Shown: positions 8,031 to 17,876, counted from the stretch's first letter. The stretch: DNA of 64,000 bases from Streptomyces cinnamoneus (GCF_014650495.1 NZ_BMVB01000012.1:124001-188000), one strand, 5' to 3'. Notes: generated by a model not told the origin, from the sequence alone. Numbers and translations are program-made.

Positions 8031-9407
8031 ATGCAGGATCACGTCACGCCCCGCCGGGTGGTGATCCTCGGCGGGGGCTTCGCGGGGCTGTTCGCCGCCC
8101 GCGCCCTGCGCCGGTCACCGGTCGCCGTGACCGTGGTCGACCGCCGTGCCCACCACCTCTTCCAACCCCTGCTCTACCAGTGCGCCTCCGGAATCCTGTC
8201 CGAGGGCCAGATCGCGCAACCGCTCCGCGCGGTGCTGCGACGCCATCACAACGTGCGCTGCCTGCTCGCCGAAGCCACCGACGTGGACGTCGAGGCCCGG
8301 CTGGTCCACGCCCGGCGACCGGACGGCGGCGCCGTCGAGCTGCCCTACGACGACCTGATCGTCGGAGTCGGCATGCGCCAGTCCTACTTCGGGCACGACG
8401 AGTTCGCCGCGCACGCCCCCGGCATGAAGACCCTGAACGACGCGCTGGACATCCGCCGACGGATCTACCAGGCGTTCGAGACGGCCGAAGCGGCCGCGGA
8501 CGCCCGGGAACGGGAGCAGTGGCTCACCTTCGCGCTCGTCGGCGGCGGGCCGACCGGTGTCGAACTGGCCGGACAGATCAGGGAGATCGCGGGCCACACG
8601 CTGGACCGGGAGTTCCGGACGATCGACTCCGCCCAGGCCCGGGTGCTGCTCTTCGAGGGGGCCGACGAGGTGCTGGGCGCGTTCGGCCGCCCCCTGGCCC
8701 ATCGTGCGGCCCGCACGCTGCGGAGCCTCGGCGTGGAGCTCCACCTGGGCACGAAGGTCACCGCCGTCGACGCGCACGGCCTGACGGTTCAGGGCCGGGA
8801 CGGTGCGACCACCCGGTTCGCGGCGCGCACGGTGCTGTGGACGGCCGGGGTCGAGGCGCCGCCCATCGCCGCCGCGCTGGCCCGGGCGACCGGCGCCACG
8901 CAGGACCGGGCCGGACGCATCGTCGTCGAACCCGACCTCACCGTCCCCGGCCACCCGGAGATCCGCGTCACGGGCGACGTGATGAGCCTGAACAAGCTGC
9001 CGGGCCTGGCCGAGGTCGCCATGCAGTCGGGCTCCTACGCCGGCCGGGCCGTACGTCACGCGGTGGAGGGCAGGACGAAGCAGCCGAAGCCCTTCAGGTA
9101 CTGGGACCTCGGCAGTGCCGCCTACATCTTCCGCGGCCGGGCCGTCGTCAAGGCCGGCCCGCTGCACCTGTCGGGCGCGATCGGATGGCTCGTCTGGCTC
9201 TTCGTCCACCTCGCCTTCCTCACCGGATTCCGCAGCAGGCTGGGAGCGGTGCTCAGCTGGTCCGTCGCCTTCGCCACCAGCTCGCGACGCGAGCGCGCCT
9301 TCGCCTGGTCCGACGCCGAGGCCGACGCGGAGGCCGACGCCGGTGCCGGTGCCGGCACGCCGGCCTGCCCGGCGCCCGGGCGGAAGGCGTTCCCGCCACC
9401 TCCCTGA
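8031..9407 (+). CDS. ndh: Type II NADH dehydrogenase (NDH-2)
   Basis: This 458-residue flavoprotein has two Rossmann folds: the FAD-binding VVILGGGFAGLFAARAL at the N-terminus and the NAD-binding ALVGGGPTGVELAGQI around residue 175. HLFQPLLYQCASG and the IRVTGDVMSL flavin motif are characteristic of NDH-2, which passes electrons from NADH to quinone without pumping protons. Near the C-terminus, YIFRGRAVVKAGPL followed by the hydrophobic stretch SGAIGWLVWLFVHLAFL provides membrane attachment. The tail is an Ala/Glu/Asp/Gly repeat of low complexity. It lies immediately before cydA and cydB, so NADH, quinone and bd oxidase would form a short respiratory chain. Confidence 0.88.
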   Translation: MQDHVTPRRVVILGGGFAGLFAARALRRSPVAVTVVDRRAHHLFQPLLYQCASGILSEGQIAQPLRAVLRRHHNVRCLLAEATDVDVEARLVHARRPDGGAVELPYDDLIVGVGMRQSYFGHDEFAAHAPGMKTLNDALDIRRRIYQAFETAEAAADAREREQWLTFALVGGGPTGVELAGQIREIAGHTLDREFRTIDSAQARVLLFEGADEVLGAFGRPLAHRAARTLRSLGVELHLGTKVTAVDAHGLTVQGRDGATTRFAARTVLWTAGVEAPPIAAALARATGATQDRAGRIVVEPDLTVPGHPEIRVTGDVMSLNKLPGLAEVAMQSGSYAGRAVRHAVEGRTKQPKPFRYWDLGSAAYIFRGRAVVKAGPLHLSGAIGWLVWLFVHLAFLTGFRSRLGAVLSWSVAFATSSRRERAFAWSDAEADAEADAGAGAGTPACPAPGRKAFPPPP

Positions 9408-9506
9408 CCACGGAAGGCGGCCGGCACCTCCCGGCTGCCACTCCTTCGCACCCCCTGTCGTTCCTCAGCCCCCCGCGCCCCCGCGGGGCAGACCACCGAG
9501 GCACAC

Positions 9507-10991
9507 ATGCTCAGCACAGCGGCCCTTCTGGCGCACACCCCGCCCCAGCTCCTACCGGCTCGTGAGCTGATGGCCTTCACCCTGGCCTCGCACATCCTGC
9601 TGGTCCCGTTCGGTGTGGCGCTGCCGTTCATCACGGTGCTGATGCACCACCGGGCGCTGCGCCGCAACGATGCCGTCGCCCTGAAGCTCGCACGGCGCTG
9701 GTCGGCGGTGATGGCCGTCCAGTTCGCCATCGGCGTCGTCACCGGCACCGTGCTGTCCTTCGAGCTCGGCCTGTTGTGGCCCGGCATGATGGGCCGCTGG
9801 GGCGACGTCTTCGGCCTCGGGTTCGGCGTCGAGGCATGGGCGTTCTTCCTGGAGGCCGTCCTGATCGCGATCTACCTCTACGGGTGGCGCCGGCTCAAGC
9901 CCTGGACGCACTTCTGGCTGGCCGTACCGCTGCCGGCGACGGCCCTGATGGGCGCGTTCGGCATCATCGCGGCCAACTCCTGGATGAACACCCCGCAGGG
10001 GTTCGGCCTCGACGCCCAGGGCGATCCCGTCGACGTCGATGTGCGGCAGGCGGTCTTCACGCCGATGTTCGGCCCGGAGTACTGGCACTTCGTGGTCGCG
10101 ATGTTCATGACCGCCGGCTACGTGGTCGCCGGCGTGTACGCGGCCGGCTGGCTGCGCGGACGCCGCGACCGGTACCACCGGCTCGGCTTCACGCTGCCGT
10201 TCACCGTTGCGGCGATCCTCACGCCGGTCCAGTTCATGCTCGGCGACTCCGCCGCTCGTGCCGTCTTCCACAAGCAGCCGGTGAAGTTCGCCGCCACGGA
10301 GATCGTCTGGAAGACGGACACCCATGTGCCCGAGTACATGTTCGGGCGGCTGAACAGCGACGGAACGATCTCCGGCGGACTCAGGATCCCCCAGCTGGAC
10401 TCGATCCTCGCCGGCTTCAAGCCCAGCACCCAGGTGACCGGCCTGACGTCGGTGCCGGCCGCCGACCGCCCCACCGCCGCCCAGGCCACCATCGCCCACT
10501 GGGCGTTCGACATCATGGTCACCATCGGCAGCCTGCTGATCCTGCTTTCCCTCTGGTACGCCTGGTCCTGGCTGCGGCACCGGGACCTCCCTCGCAGCCG
10601 CTGGTTCTTCCGCTGCGCCGCCCTCGCGGGAGCCGCGTGCCTGGTGACCGTGGAGTGCGGCTGGATCACCACGGAGGTCGGCCGCCAGCCCTGGATCGTC
10701 TACCACCACATGAGGGTCTCGGAGGCGGTGACCGCCACCAGGGCCGGATCGTTGTGGGCGATGCTCGGCATCGTCATGGCCGTGTACGCGGCCGTGTTCG
10801 GCGCGTTCCTCGCGGTCGTCCTGACGATGCGCACTCGCTGGCGCATCGCGGACGAGGGCCCGGCCGCCGTGCGCGCCGCACTGCCGCCCGAGACCGACAC
10901 CCCCTATGGGCCCAGAGGCGAGCCCGAGCCGGCAGCCGCAGGGGCCGCACCCGGTGGCGGGTCCGGCCGCACGTCCGGCGGTGCGTCGTGA
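9507..10991 (+). CDS. cydA: Cytochrome bd ubiquinol oxidase subunit I
   Basis: This 494-residue membrane protein has about nine helices. The conserved heme-ligand histidine sits in LASHILLVPFG (His29). The helix EAWAFFLEAVLIAIYLYGW carries the conserved acidic residues, and GRQPWIVYHHMRVSEAVT is the diagnostic GRQPW motif near the C-terminus. A periplasmic Q loop follows helix 6 and is of the short type. The protein binds hemes b558, b595 and d, oxidises quinol and reduces oxygen with high affinity. Its stop overlaps the cydB start (TGATG at 10989). The start is the ATG at 9507, which lies after a 99-bp gap downstream of ndh. Confidence 0.95.
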   Translation: MLSTAALLAHTPPQLLPARELMAFTLASHILLVPFGVALPFITVLMHHRALRRNDAVALKLARRWSAVMAVQFAIGVVTGTVLSFELGLLWPGMMGRWGDVFGLGFGVEAWAFFLEAVLIAIYLYGWRRLKPWTHFWLAVPLPATALMGAFGIIAANSWMNTPQGFGLDAQGDPVDVDVRQAVFTPMFGPEYWHFVVAMFMTAGYVVAGVYAAGWLRGRRDRYHRLGFTLPFTVAAILTPVQFMLGDSAARAVFHKQPVKFAATEIVWKTDTHVPEYMFGRLNSDGTISGGLRIPQLDSILAGFKPSTQVTGLTSVPAADRPTAAQATIAHWAFDIMVTIGSLLILLSLWYAWSWLRHRDLPRSRWFFRCAALAGAACLVTVECGWITTEVGRQPWIVYHHMRVSEAVTATRAGSLWAMLGIVMAVYAAVFGAFLAVVLTMRTRWRIADEGPAAVRAALPPETDTPYGPRGEPEPAAAGAAPGGGSGRTSGGAS

Positions 10992-12031
10992 TGGCCGGTC
11001 TCATCGCCTGGGTCATGGTGCTCGCGATCGCCGCCTACGCCTGTGCCGGGGGCACCGACTACGGCGCGGGCTTCTGGGACCTCCTGGCCGGAGGGGCGGA
11101 GCGGGGCCGGCGGCCCCGCCGGCTCATCGATCACGCGATGGAGCCGGTCTGGGAGACCAACAACGTCTGGTTGATCTTCGTCTTCGTCATCATGTGGACC
11201 GGCTTTCCGAAGATGTTCCAGGCCGTGTTCGAGGCGATGTGGCTGCCCCTCGCGCTCGCGGCCGTGGGCCTGGTGCTCCGCGGCGCCGGGTTCGCCCTGC
11301 GCAAGCCGTCCCGCCGTCTGGCCCAACGACGGGTCTTCGGTGCGATGTTCGCCATCTCGTCGCTGCTCACGCCGTTCTTCCTCGGGGCGGTGCTCGGAGG
11401 CATCGCCGCCGGTCGGGTCGCGGTGGGGACCGACGCCTCCGCGGACGCCTGGGCCCATCCGACCTCCGTCCTCGCGGGTCTGCTGGCCATCGCCGCCACC
11501 GCGTTCCTCGGGGCGGTGTTCCTCTGCTCCGACGCGCGGCGGTTCGGCGCCGACGACCTCGTCGACTACTTCCGGCTGCGGGCCCTGCTGGCCTTCTGCG
11601 CCGTCGTCGTCCTCGCACTCATCGGCCTGCCCGTCACCCATGACGACGCCCGGTACGTCTGGGAGGGCCTGACCGGGGGCGTGGGCCTGCTGCTGATCGT
11701 CCTGGCCGCGGTCTGCGGTCTGGCCACCGTGCTGCTTCTGCTGCGCCGGTCCCACGGCTGGTCCCGCTGCACCTCGGTGGCCAGCGTCGCCCTGTCCGTC
11801 GCCGCGTGGGGCTTCGCACAGCGGCCCTATGTCCTGCCCACCTCGCTGACGGTGGCCCAGGCGGCCGGCGCCGCCCACACCCTGCGCTGGCTGGGCATCG
11901 TCACGGTCATCGCGGTCGTGCTGGTCGGCCCGGCGCTGGTGCTGCTCTACCGGCTCGACACCATGGGCGAGCTGGAGCCGCTCACCGACGCCGACACCCG
12001 GGCGGCCAGAGCGCCCGGGGACAACCCGTAG
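10991..12031 (+). CDS. cydB: Cytochrome bd ubiquinol oxidase subunit II
   Basis: This protein of about 346 residues has eight or more hydrophobic helices. Signature segments are the GGTDYGAGFWDLL motif in helix 1 (the DGxDLGxG family motif with Thr/Tyr substitutions), EPVWETNNVWLIFVFVIMWTGFP, and the later SLLTPFFLGAVLGG. CydB forms the heterodimer with CydA. The ATG at 10991 overlaps the cydA stop; the GTG three bases earlier is an alternative. The cydDC transporter genes needed for bd assembly are not in the window. Confidence 0.95.
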   Translation: MAGLIAWVMVLAIAAYACAGGTDYGAGFWDLLAGGAERGRRPRRLIDHAMEPVWETNNVWLIFVFVIMWTGFPKMFQAVFEAMWLPLALAAVGLVLRGAGFALRKPSRRLAQRRVFGAMFAISSLLTPFFLGAVLGGIAAGRVAVGTDASADAWAHPTSVLAGLLAIAATAFLGAVFLCSDARRFGADDLVDYFRLRALLAFCAVVVLALIGLPVTHDDARYVWEGLTGGVGLLLIVLAAVCGLATVLLLLRRSHGWSRCTSVASVALSVAAWGFAQRPYVLPTSLTVAQAAGAAHTLRWLGIVTVIAVVLVGPALVLLYRLDTMGELEPLTDADTRAARAPGDNP

Positions 12032-12070
12032 CGGCGCTCCGTCGGCTCCGTCGCGGCCTGCGGCGCCCCG

Positions 12071-13648
12071 TCAGCCGAGGCGGGCGGCGATGTGGTCGCC
12101 GACCCGCAGGGCGTTGGCGATGGCGGTGAGCGACGGGTTCACCGCGCCGATGCTGGGGAAGAAGCCCGTGTCGACCACGTAGAGGTTGTCCAGGTCGTGG
12201 GCCTTGCAATGGATGTCCAGTGCGGAGCTGCCCGGGTCGTCGCCGAAGCGGACGGTGCCGGCCTGGTGCGCGGTGGCGCCGATCGGCATGCCCTTGTGCA
12301 GGTAGATGCTGTGCGACAGCAGGTGGTGCTCGTGCATGCCCAGGTGGCTCAGCATGCCCTGCAGTTTGTGCTGGAGGCGCTTCAGTCCCGCGATGTTGTT
12401 CTTCTCGTCGAGGGCCAGGTGGATGTCGTCGTTCTTGTCGAGGGTGACGCGGTTCCCGGGGAGGGGCAGGTCCTCCCCGCACAGCCAGAAGTCGACGGCG
12501 TGGTGGGCCAGCGTCTCGAACGGCATGTCGGGCGTGACTGCGCCGGCCCAGCGCGGCGCCTCGCCGTGGATCTGGTCGGCGTCCGACTTGCCGAGCATCT
12601 GGATGCCACCGAGCGGGTAGTCCCAGTCGTCCGCTCCCAGGTACCAGTCGTGGAGCGCCAGGGTCTTCTGGAATCTGGTGGGGTTCGGTTCCTTCGACAC
12701 GGCCATCAGCGCCAGGTTGTTGTGACGCATGTAGTGGCGTCCCACCACGTCCGAGCTGTTGGCCAGGCCGCCGGGGTGCTTGTCGTTGGCCGAACGGAGC
12801 AGGAGGACAGCGGAGTTGACCGCGCCGCAGGCGACCACCACGATGTCGGCGCTGTAGGACTCGGTCGTTCCGTCTCCGAGCTCGGCCACGACCCCGGTGA
12901 CGGTGCGTCCGGTCGGGTCGGTCTCCAGGCGTCGTACGTCGGCGCCCGTCACCATCGTGACGTTGTCGTGCTTCAGCGCCGGGTCGACGCAGATCACCTG
13001 TGCGTCGGACTTGGCGCCCATCAGGCAGGGGAAGCCGTCGACCCGGTCGCAGCGGATGCACACGCTGGAATGGGTGGCCCCGCCGTTCTCGTCCTGGGTG
13101 AGGTTCACACCGATGGGCAGGTGGAAGGGGTGCAGTCCGCGCTTTTCCAGGTCGTCGCTGAGCTGCTGGATGCGCGGCTCGTGTTCCACCGGTGGGTGGG
13201 GGTACTGGCCGCCGGCCGGACCCTCGGTGGGGTCCTCGCCGTGCCGCCCGTGCACCAGATAGAGCTGCTCGGCCTGCGTGTAGTACGGCTCCAGATCCTC
13301 GTAGCGGATCGGCCAGGCGGGTGAGACGCCGTCGTGGTGGCGCAGCTCGCCGAAGTCCTCGGGCCGGAGACGGAAGAGGGCGGCGCCGTAGAACTTGGTG
13401 TTGCCCCCGACGTAGTAGTTCACCTCCGGGGGGAACTCGTTGCCGTGCTTGTCGTACCAGAACTCGGGGGCACGGTACTTGCCCTTGACGAAGACCGCGG
13501 TGGAGTCCCAGTTGTCCCGCTCCCGCGGCAGGTAGTCGCCGCGCTCCAGGATCAGGATCCGCTTGCCGGTGGGGGCCAGCCGGTGGGCGAGCGTGCCGCC
13601 GCCCGCTCCCGTGCCGATGATGATGACGTCGTGGTGATCGTCGGCCAT
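12071..13648 (-). CDS. GMC-family FAD-dependent oxidoreductase
   Basis: This 525-residue protein starts with the FAD-binding VIIIGTGAGGGTLAHRLAP. It has NYYVGGNTKFYGAAL (the GMC segment around the flavin), SSVCIRCDRVDGFPC with clustered cysteines, DIVVVACGAVNSAVLLL (GMC signature 2-like), GATAHQAGTVRFGDDP with the active-site His, and a C-terminal VNPSLTAIANALRVGDHI closing the FAD domain. It oxidises an alcohol or sugar; the substrate is not evident. The ATG at 13648 was chosen because the flavin fingerprint starts right after it. No strong ribosome site is seen, and an upstream start would add an Arg-rich extension. It is convergent with cydB, with a 39-bp gap. Confidence 0.88.
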   Translation of the reverse strand: MADDHHDVIIIGTGAGGGTLAHRLAPTGKRILILERGDYLPRERDNWDSTAVFVKGKYRAPEFWYDKHGNEFPPEVNYYVGGNTKFYGAALFRLRPEDFGELRHHDGVSPAWPIRYEDLEPYYTQAEQLYLVHGRHGEDPTEGPAGGQYPHPPVEHEPRIQQLSDDLEKRGLHPFHLPIGVNLTQDENGGATHSSVCIRCDRVDGFPCLMGAKSDAQVICVDPALKHDNVTMVTGADVRRLETDPTGRTVTGVVAELGDGTTESYSADIVVVACGAVNSAVLLLRSANDKHPGGLANSSDVVGRHYMRHNNLALMAVSKEPNPTRFQKTLALHDWYLGADDWDYPLGGIQMLGKSDADQIHGEAPRWAGAVTPDMPFETLAHHAVDFWLCGEDLPLPGNRVTLDKNDDIHLALDEKNNIAGLKRLQHKLQGMLSHLGMHEHHLLSHSIYLHKGMPIGATAHQAGTVRFGDDPGSSALDIHCKAHDLDNLYVVDTGFFPSIGAVNPSLTAIANALRVGDHIAARLG

Positions 13649-13830
13649 GCGGAGAACCCGTTCTCGGAGTCGTGGCTGCCCTGGCCGTAGTGCCCTGAGG
13701 GCCCTGCGCTGCAGCGCGCCGGACACGCACGCGCGCAATCGGGACGTTCAGCATCAGATATGAAGCTATCGGGCGGTCCCGGGAGCGGCGACCGTACGGG
13801 AGCCGATCAGGTGTGCCTTCACCGGAGACG

Positions 13831-14775
13831 TCAGAGGACGGCGATCGGGTTGACCGGTGAACCGGTGGCGTCCGGCAGCCGCAGGGGGGCGATCACGCAG
13901 AGGAACGACCAGCGCCCCTCGGCCTCGCAGACCGGCGCCAAGTCCTCGAACTGCAGGTAGTCCAGCAGGTGAAGGCCCATGGCGTGGATCGCGAGCACAT
14001 GCACGGGGAAGCCGATCCCCTCGGTGGAACTCGGGGCCGTGTCGTTGTTGCCGTCGCCGCCGAGTACGGCGACCCGCCGCTCCGCCAGGAACTCCATCGC
14101 GGACGGATGGAGCCCCGCGCGCGCATCCGCCGCGTGCCACGCGCCCAGCTCGTTCCGGCGTCTGCGGTGGCCGACCCGGACGAACAGGAGATCGCCCTCA
14201 CCCACGTGTACGTGCTGGGCGGTCTCGGCCGCGGTCAGATCGTCGGCGCTCACGTGATCGCCCGGTTCGAGCCACGGCACGCCACGGAGCCGCGGGACGT
14301 CCAGCAGTACGCCGCGGCCGACGATCCCGTCGTGAGCCACTTCGACGGAGAGCGCCTCGGCGCCGCCCGGCGTGACGCTGCTCGCGGACACGCCGCCGTG
14401 CAGCGTGCCGTCGTAGATCACGTGGCACAGGGCGTCGAGGTGGCTGTCGGCGTCGCCGTGCACGTTCATGGCGAAGCTGTCCCTCGCGAAGTGGAGCCCG
14501 CCCGAGGCATCGTCCCCGGGCCGCCCGGTCATCCGGTGCCTCGCCGGCTCCGGGTTGTCCGGACCGGGCAGGGTCTCCACGGGCGCGGCGAGCGTCACCG
14601 TCCGGCCGGTCCGCACCTCGCGGGTGGCGGCCAGCACCCGGGCCGGAGTGAGTGCGTCCAGTGCACCCCTCTCGCCCCTGGCCCAGGCGGAGCGCGAGAG
14701 CAGGCGCCGGTACAGCACGTCGAACTCGGCCGCGGTCAGCCGTGGCGGTCCTGCCGGACGGGCATGCGCGGCCAT
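13831..14775 (-). CDS. Cyclase-family (kynurenine formamidase-like) metal-dependent hydrolase
   Basis: This 314-residue protein carries a form of the metal-binding signature of the cyclase/kynurenine formamidase family. Residues near 105-120 read NVHGDADSHLDALCHV, corresponding to HxGTHxDxPxH with the histidines and aspartate kept. RGVLLDVPRL, a later GDGNND and HVLAIHAMGLHLLDYL complete the fold. Members hydrolyse amides or lactones; the substrate is unclear. Three bases separate it from the GH15 gene upstream, so the two form an operon read toward the GMC oxidoreductase. Confidence 0.82.
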   Translation of the reverse strand: MAAHARPAGPPRLTAAEFDVLYRRLLSRSAWARGERGALDALTPARVLAATREVRTGRTVTLAAPVETLPGPDNPEPARHRMTGRPGDDASGGLHFARDSFAMNVHGDADSHLDALCHVIYDGTLHGGVSASSVTPGGAEALSVEVAHDGIVGRGVLLDVPRLRGVPWLEPGDHVSADDLTAAETAQHVHVGEGDLLFVRVGHRRRRNELGAWHAADARAGLHPSAMEFLAERRVAVLGGDGNNDTAPSSTEGIGFPVHVLAIHAMGLHLLDYLQFEDLAPVCEAEGRWSFLCVIAPLRLPDATGSPVNPIAVL

Positions 14776-14778
14776 GGG

Positions 14779-16599
14779 TCAGCGCCCGTCCTCCGCGTCG
14801 AGCGCCTCGTCGAGGGTGATGGCGGCCATGATGAGGGACAGATGGGTGAACGCCTGGGGGAAGTTGCCCAGTTGCTCCCCGCTCGGGCCGACCTCCTCGG
14901 CGAACAGTCCGACGTGGTTGGCGTAGGTCTGCATCTTCTCGAAGGCGTAACGGGCCTGGGGCAGCCGCCCCGCCCGGGCCAGGGCGTCGACGTAGAGGAA
15001 GGTGCACAGACTGAACGTGCCCTCCGAGCCGCGCAGCCCGTCCGGTGACGCCGCCGGGTCGTAGCGGTAGACAAGGCTGTCGGAGACGAGCTTGCGGTCC
15101 ATCGCGTCGAGCGTGGAGAGCCAGGCCCCGGACCGGGGGGCGATGAACCCGACCCTGGGCATGAGCAGCAGTGAGGCGTCCAGGACGTCGCCGTCGTAGT
15201 GCTGGACGAAGGCGCGTTCCTTCTCGCTCCAGCCGCGTTGCATGACCTGCTCGAACACGGCGTCCCTCGCCTTGCGCCACCGCTCCAGGTCGGCGGGTCT
15301 GCGGAAGTATTCGGCCAGGCGCAGCCCGTGGTCGAAGGCGACCCACGACATCAGCCGGCTGTAGGTGAAGTTCTTGCGGCCGCCGCGGGTCTCCCAGATG
15401 CCCTCGCCCGGCCGGTCCCAGTGGTCGGCGAGCCAGTCCAGTGTTCTGGTGAGTGCCTGCCATCCCTCGTAGCTCGCCTGCTGTGCGATCTCGCGCCCCT
15501 GGGACATCGCGTAGAGGGCCTCGCCGTAGATGTCGAGCTGGAGTTGGTCGGCCGCGCCGTTGCCGATGCGGACGGGGGAGGAGCCGCGGTAGCCCTCGAA
15601 GTGATCGAGTGTCTCCTCCGGCAGGTCGGGATCGCCGTCGACCCGGTACATCGTCTGGAGCGGCTCTCCCTCCTTGCCCTGGCGCTCACGCAGCCTGTCC
15701 ACCAGCCAGTGGACGAAGGCGGTGGCCTCCTCGGCGAAGCCGAGGTCCAGCATGGCCCGCACGGACAGCGAGCCGTCGCGTACCCAGGTGAACCGGTAGT
15801 CCCAGTTCCGCTCGCCGCCGACCTGCTCGGGCAGGCCCGTGGTGGCCGCCGCGATCAGGGCGCCGGTGGGGGCGTAGGTGAGGAGCTTGAGGGTGATGGC
15901 CGAGCGGTGCACCAGCTCGGGCCACCGCCCCCGGTAGCGGGACTGGCGCAGCCACCGATGCCAGAACCGGGCGACTTCCGCCATCTGTGCGGTGAGCCCG
16001 TCGGCCGTGAGGGGTGCGGGCGCCTCGCCACCGGACGCGCAGACGGTGAACACGGCCCCGCCGGACTCGCCGGAGTTCAGCGTCACCTTTCCGCGCACGT
16101 CCTGGCCGTCCCGCTCCAGCGGAAAGCTGGTCTGCAGGTGCGCGTCGATCCCCGGGGCCCGGAACAGAGCGCGGTTCGCGCCGAGTTCGAGTTCGTGCCC
16201 GGCCCGGCCGTAGTCGAAGCGCGGCCGGCACTCGAGCGTGAAGTCGACCGTTCCCCGCACGGCGCGGATCACGCGGACCAGGGTGTGCCGGTCGGTGGCG
16301 GTGCGGGTTTGGTCCGGGGGCATGAAGTCGACGACCTCGCCCACGCCGTCCGGCGACATGAACCGGGTCACCAGGATCGCGGTGTCGGGGTAGTAGAGCT
16401 GCTTGCGGGTCTCGTCGGGGTGCTCGGGGGCCAGCCGCAGGTACCCGCCGCGGTCGTGGTCGAGCAGCGCAGCGAAGATGCTGGGCGAATCGAACCTGGG
16501 AGCGGCGAACCAGTCCACGACACCCTGCGACGACACGAGCGCGTTGGTCTGCAGGTCGCCCACCAGGCCGTGCTCGGCGATGGGAGGGTAGCGGTCCAT
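14779..16599 (-). CDS. Glycoside hydrolase family 15 (glucoamylase/trehalase-like)
   Basis: This 606-residue protein begins DRYPPIAEHGLVGDLQT, the usual start of actinobacterial GH15 enzymes, with no signal peptide. An N-terminal beta-sandwich is followed by the (alpha/alpha)6 barrel. Landmarks are NWDYRFTWVRDGSLSVRAM, DQLQLDIYGEALYAM, WETRGGRKNFTYSRLMSWVAFDHGLRLAE and GSEGTFSLCTFLYVDAL, which hold the acid/base glutamates. Relatives include mycobacterial-type trehalases as well as maltose-acting enzymes, so trehalose or alpha-glucan is the likely substrate. The ATG at 16599 is preferred over an upstream GTG that would add an Arg/Ser-rich extension. Confidence 0.88.
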   Translation of the reverse strand: MDRYPPIAEHGLVGDLQTNALVSSQGVVDWFAAPRFDSPSIFAALLDHDRGGYLRLAPEHPDETRKQLYYPDTAILVTRFMSPDGVGEVVDFMPPDQTRTATDRHTLVRVIRAVRGTVDFTLECRPRFDYGRAGHELELGANRALFRAPGIDAHLQTSFPLERDGQDVRGKVTLNSGESGGAVFTVCASGGEAPAPLTADGLTAQMAEVARFWHRWLRQSRYRGRWPELVHRSAITLKLLTYAPTGALIAAATTGLPEQVGGERNWDYRFTWVRDGSLSVRAMLDLGFAEEATAFVHWLVDRLRERQGKEGEPLQTMYRVDGDPDLPEETLDHFEGYRGSSPVRIGNGAADQLQLDIYGEALYAMSQGREIAQQASYEGWQALTRTLDWLADHWDRPGEGIWETRGGRKNFTYSRLMSWVAFDHGLRLAEYFRRPADLERWRKARDAVFEQVMQRGWSEKERAFVQHYDGDVLDASLLLMPRVGFIAPRSGAWLSTLDAMDRKLVSDSLVYRYDPAASPDGLRGSEGTFSLCTFLYVDALARAGRLPQARYAFEKMQTYANHVGLFAEEVGPSGEQLGNFPQAFTHLSLIMAAITLDEALDAEDGR

Positions 16600-16807
16600 G
16601 GGCTGGCTCCGAAGTCTCGGGAGAGGCCCCCTGTGTCCACTATCCGGCTCCCCGCTGGGCCTTGCCACGCCGCAGCGGCCGACGACCGCACGCCCAGGGC
16701 CGCCGACGGCGACGGCAGTCCGTGGGCGGCACCCGTACGGCGCAACGGCGGCGGCTGCCGGGACACCGCAGCCGGGGCTTGGCCCTGCGGCCGAAGCGAC
16801 CGCGGCC
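16600..16807. other. Gap between GH15 start and the DUF389 remnant; no gene seen
   Basis: The stretch holds the GH15 promoter side and then GC-rich sequence. The plus-strand frame that leads into the DUF389 remnant is open from 16598, but its translation here (Arg/Pro/Ala-rich) does not resemble a DUF389 N-terminus. No RNA gene, repeat or convincing promoter was recognised. Confidence 0.5.
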
Positions 16808-17692
16808 GCGGCGACCGTTTACGTCTTCAACCTGATAGTCCTTCCCGAACGGGCGCGCAACCCCGACGGCGACGCGGTCGAATGCGACATCCTGGCGGGT
16901 GCGGCCAACGCCGTGCTGCGCGGTCTGCGCGAGCTGGAAATCGACCGCCGTGGCTCATCATCGAACCGGTCGAGACGGCCTTCTCCGGCACCGCGGCCGA
17001 GGCGGAGAAGCAGCAGCTCGGGGTGCTCGCGCACGCGCCCGTCTGGGAGGAGGTCGAGGCGCGCATCCGCGCCGAGGGCACCTATCTGCCGAGCTTCTAC
17101 GTCTATCCGGTCAGCGCGGGCGTCATTCGGAGCGGTGGGAATCATCACCAACTCCCCGATCCTGATCGTCGCGGCGATGGTCGTCGGACCGGAGTACGGC
17201 GCCATCACCAGCGTCGCGCTGGGCATCGACCACGGCAACCGCACCAGGATCCGCCGGGGCCTGTTCGCCCTGACCGCGGGATTCCTGCCGGCCGTCGTGG
17301 TGACCTTCCTGTTCTCCTGGACGATCCGGGGCCTCGGCCTTCAGCCCGAGGCGTTCGACCTGGGCATCAGGCCGGTCTCCACACTGATCGACGCCCCCGA
17401 CGTCTTCTCGGTCGTCGTCGCGGTCCTGGCCGGCGTCGTCGGGATCGTGTCGCTGACGCAGGCCCGGACGAGCGCGCTGTTCGGCGTCTTCATCTCGGTC
17501 ACCACCATCCCCGCCGCCGCCGACATCGGCGTCTCCTGCGCGTTCTCCAGCTGGAGCGAGGCGCGCGGATCCCTGATCCAGCTCCTGCTCAACATCGTGC
17601 TGCTGATCGTGGTGGGCGTGCTGACCCTCAGGTTCCAACGGGCCGTCTGGCGGTACATCGGCCGGCGCAGCGGGCGCTCCGGCGGCGGATGA
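16808..17692 (+). pseudogene. DUF389 membrane protein with two compensating frameshifts
   Basis: The sequence enters a DUF389 protein at VYVFNLIVLPERARNPDGDA without a recognisable start. Near 16953 the frame shifts by one base: LIIEPVETAFSGTAAEAEK and EGTYLPSFYVYPVSAGVIRS continue in another frame. Near 17133 it shifts back: VGIITNSPILIVAAMVVGPEYGAI and several membrane helices to the stop at 17692. The first and last parts are in the same frame with no stop between them, so a full-length product with about 60 scrambled residues could be made. The missing N-terminus and scrambled middle argue for a pseudogene, though two indel errors in the assembly would look the same. Confidence 0.75.
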
Positions 17693-17876
17693 GACCGCCG
17701 TCCCGTCCGGGAGCAGCCCAGTGGGCGAACGCCCCGGGCGATCGCGCCCGCGCGAACGTGTCGCGCTTGACCGGGCCGGTGCGGGGCCGCACGCTCCCGA
17801 GGTGGAGGCCACGTCCGCGGGCCGCCATCGCGCCCATGGCCGAGGACGCCGGCCGGGCGGACCGAGGAGGCCACAC

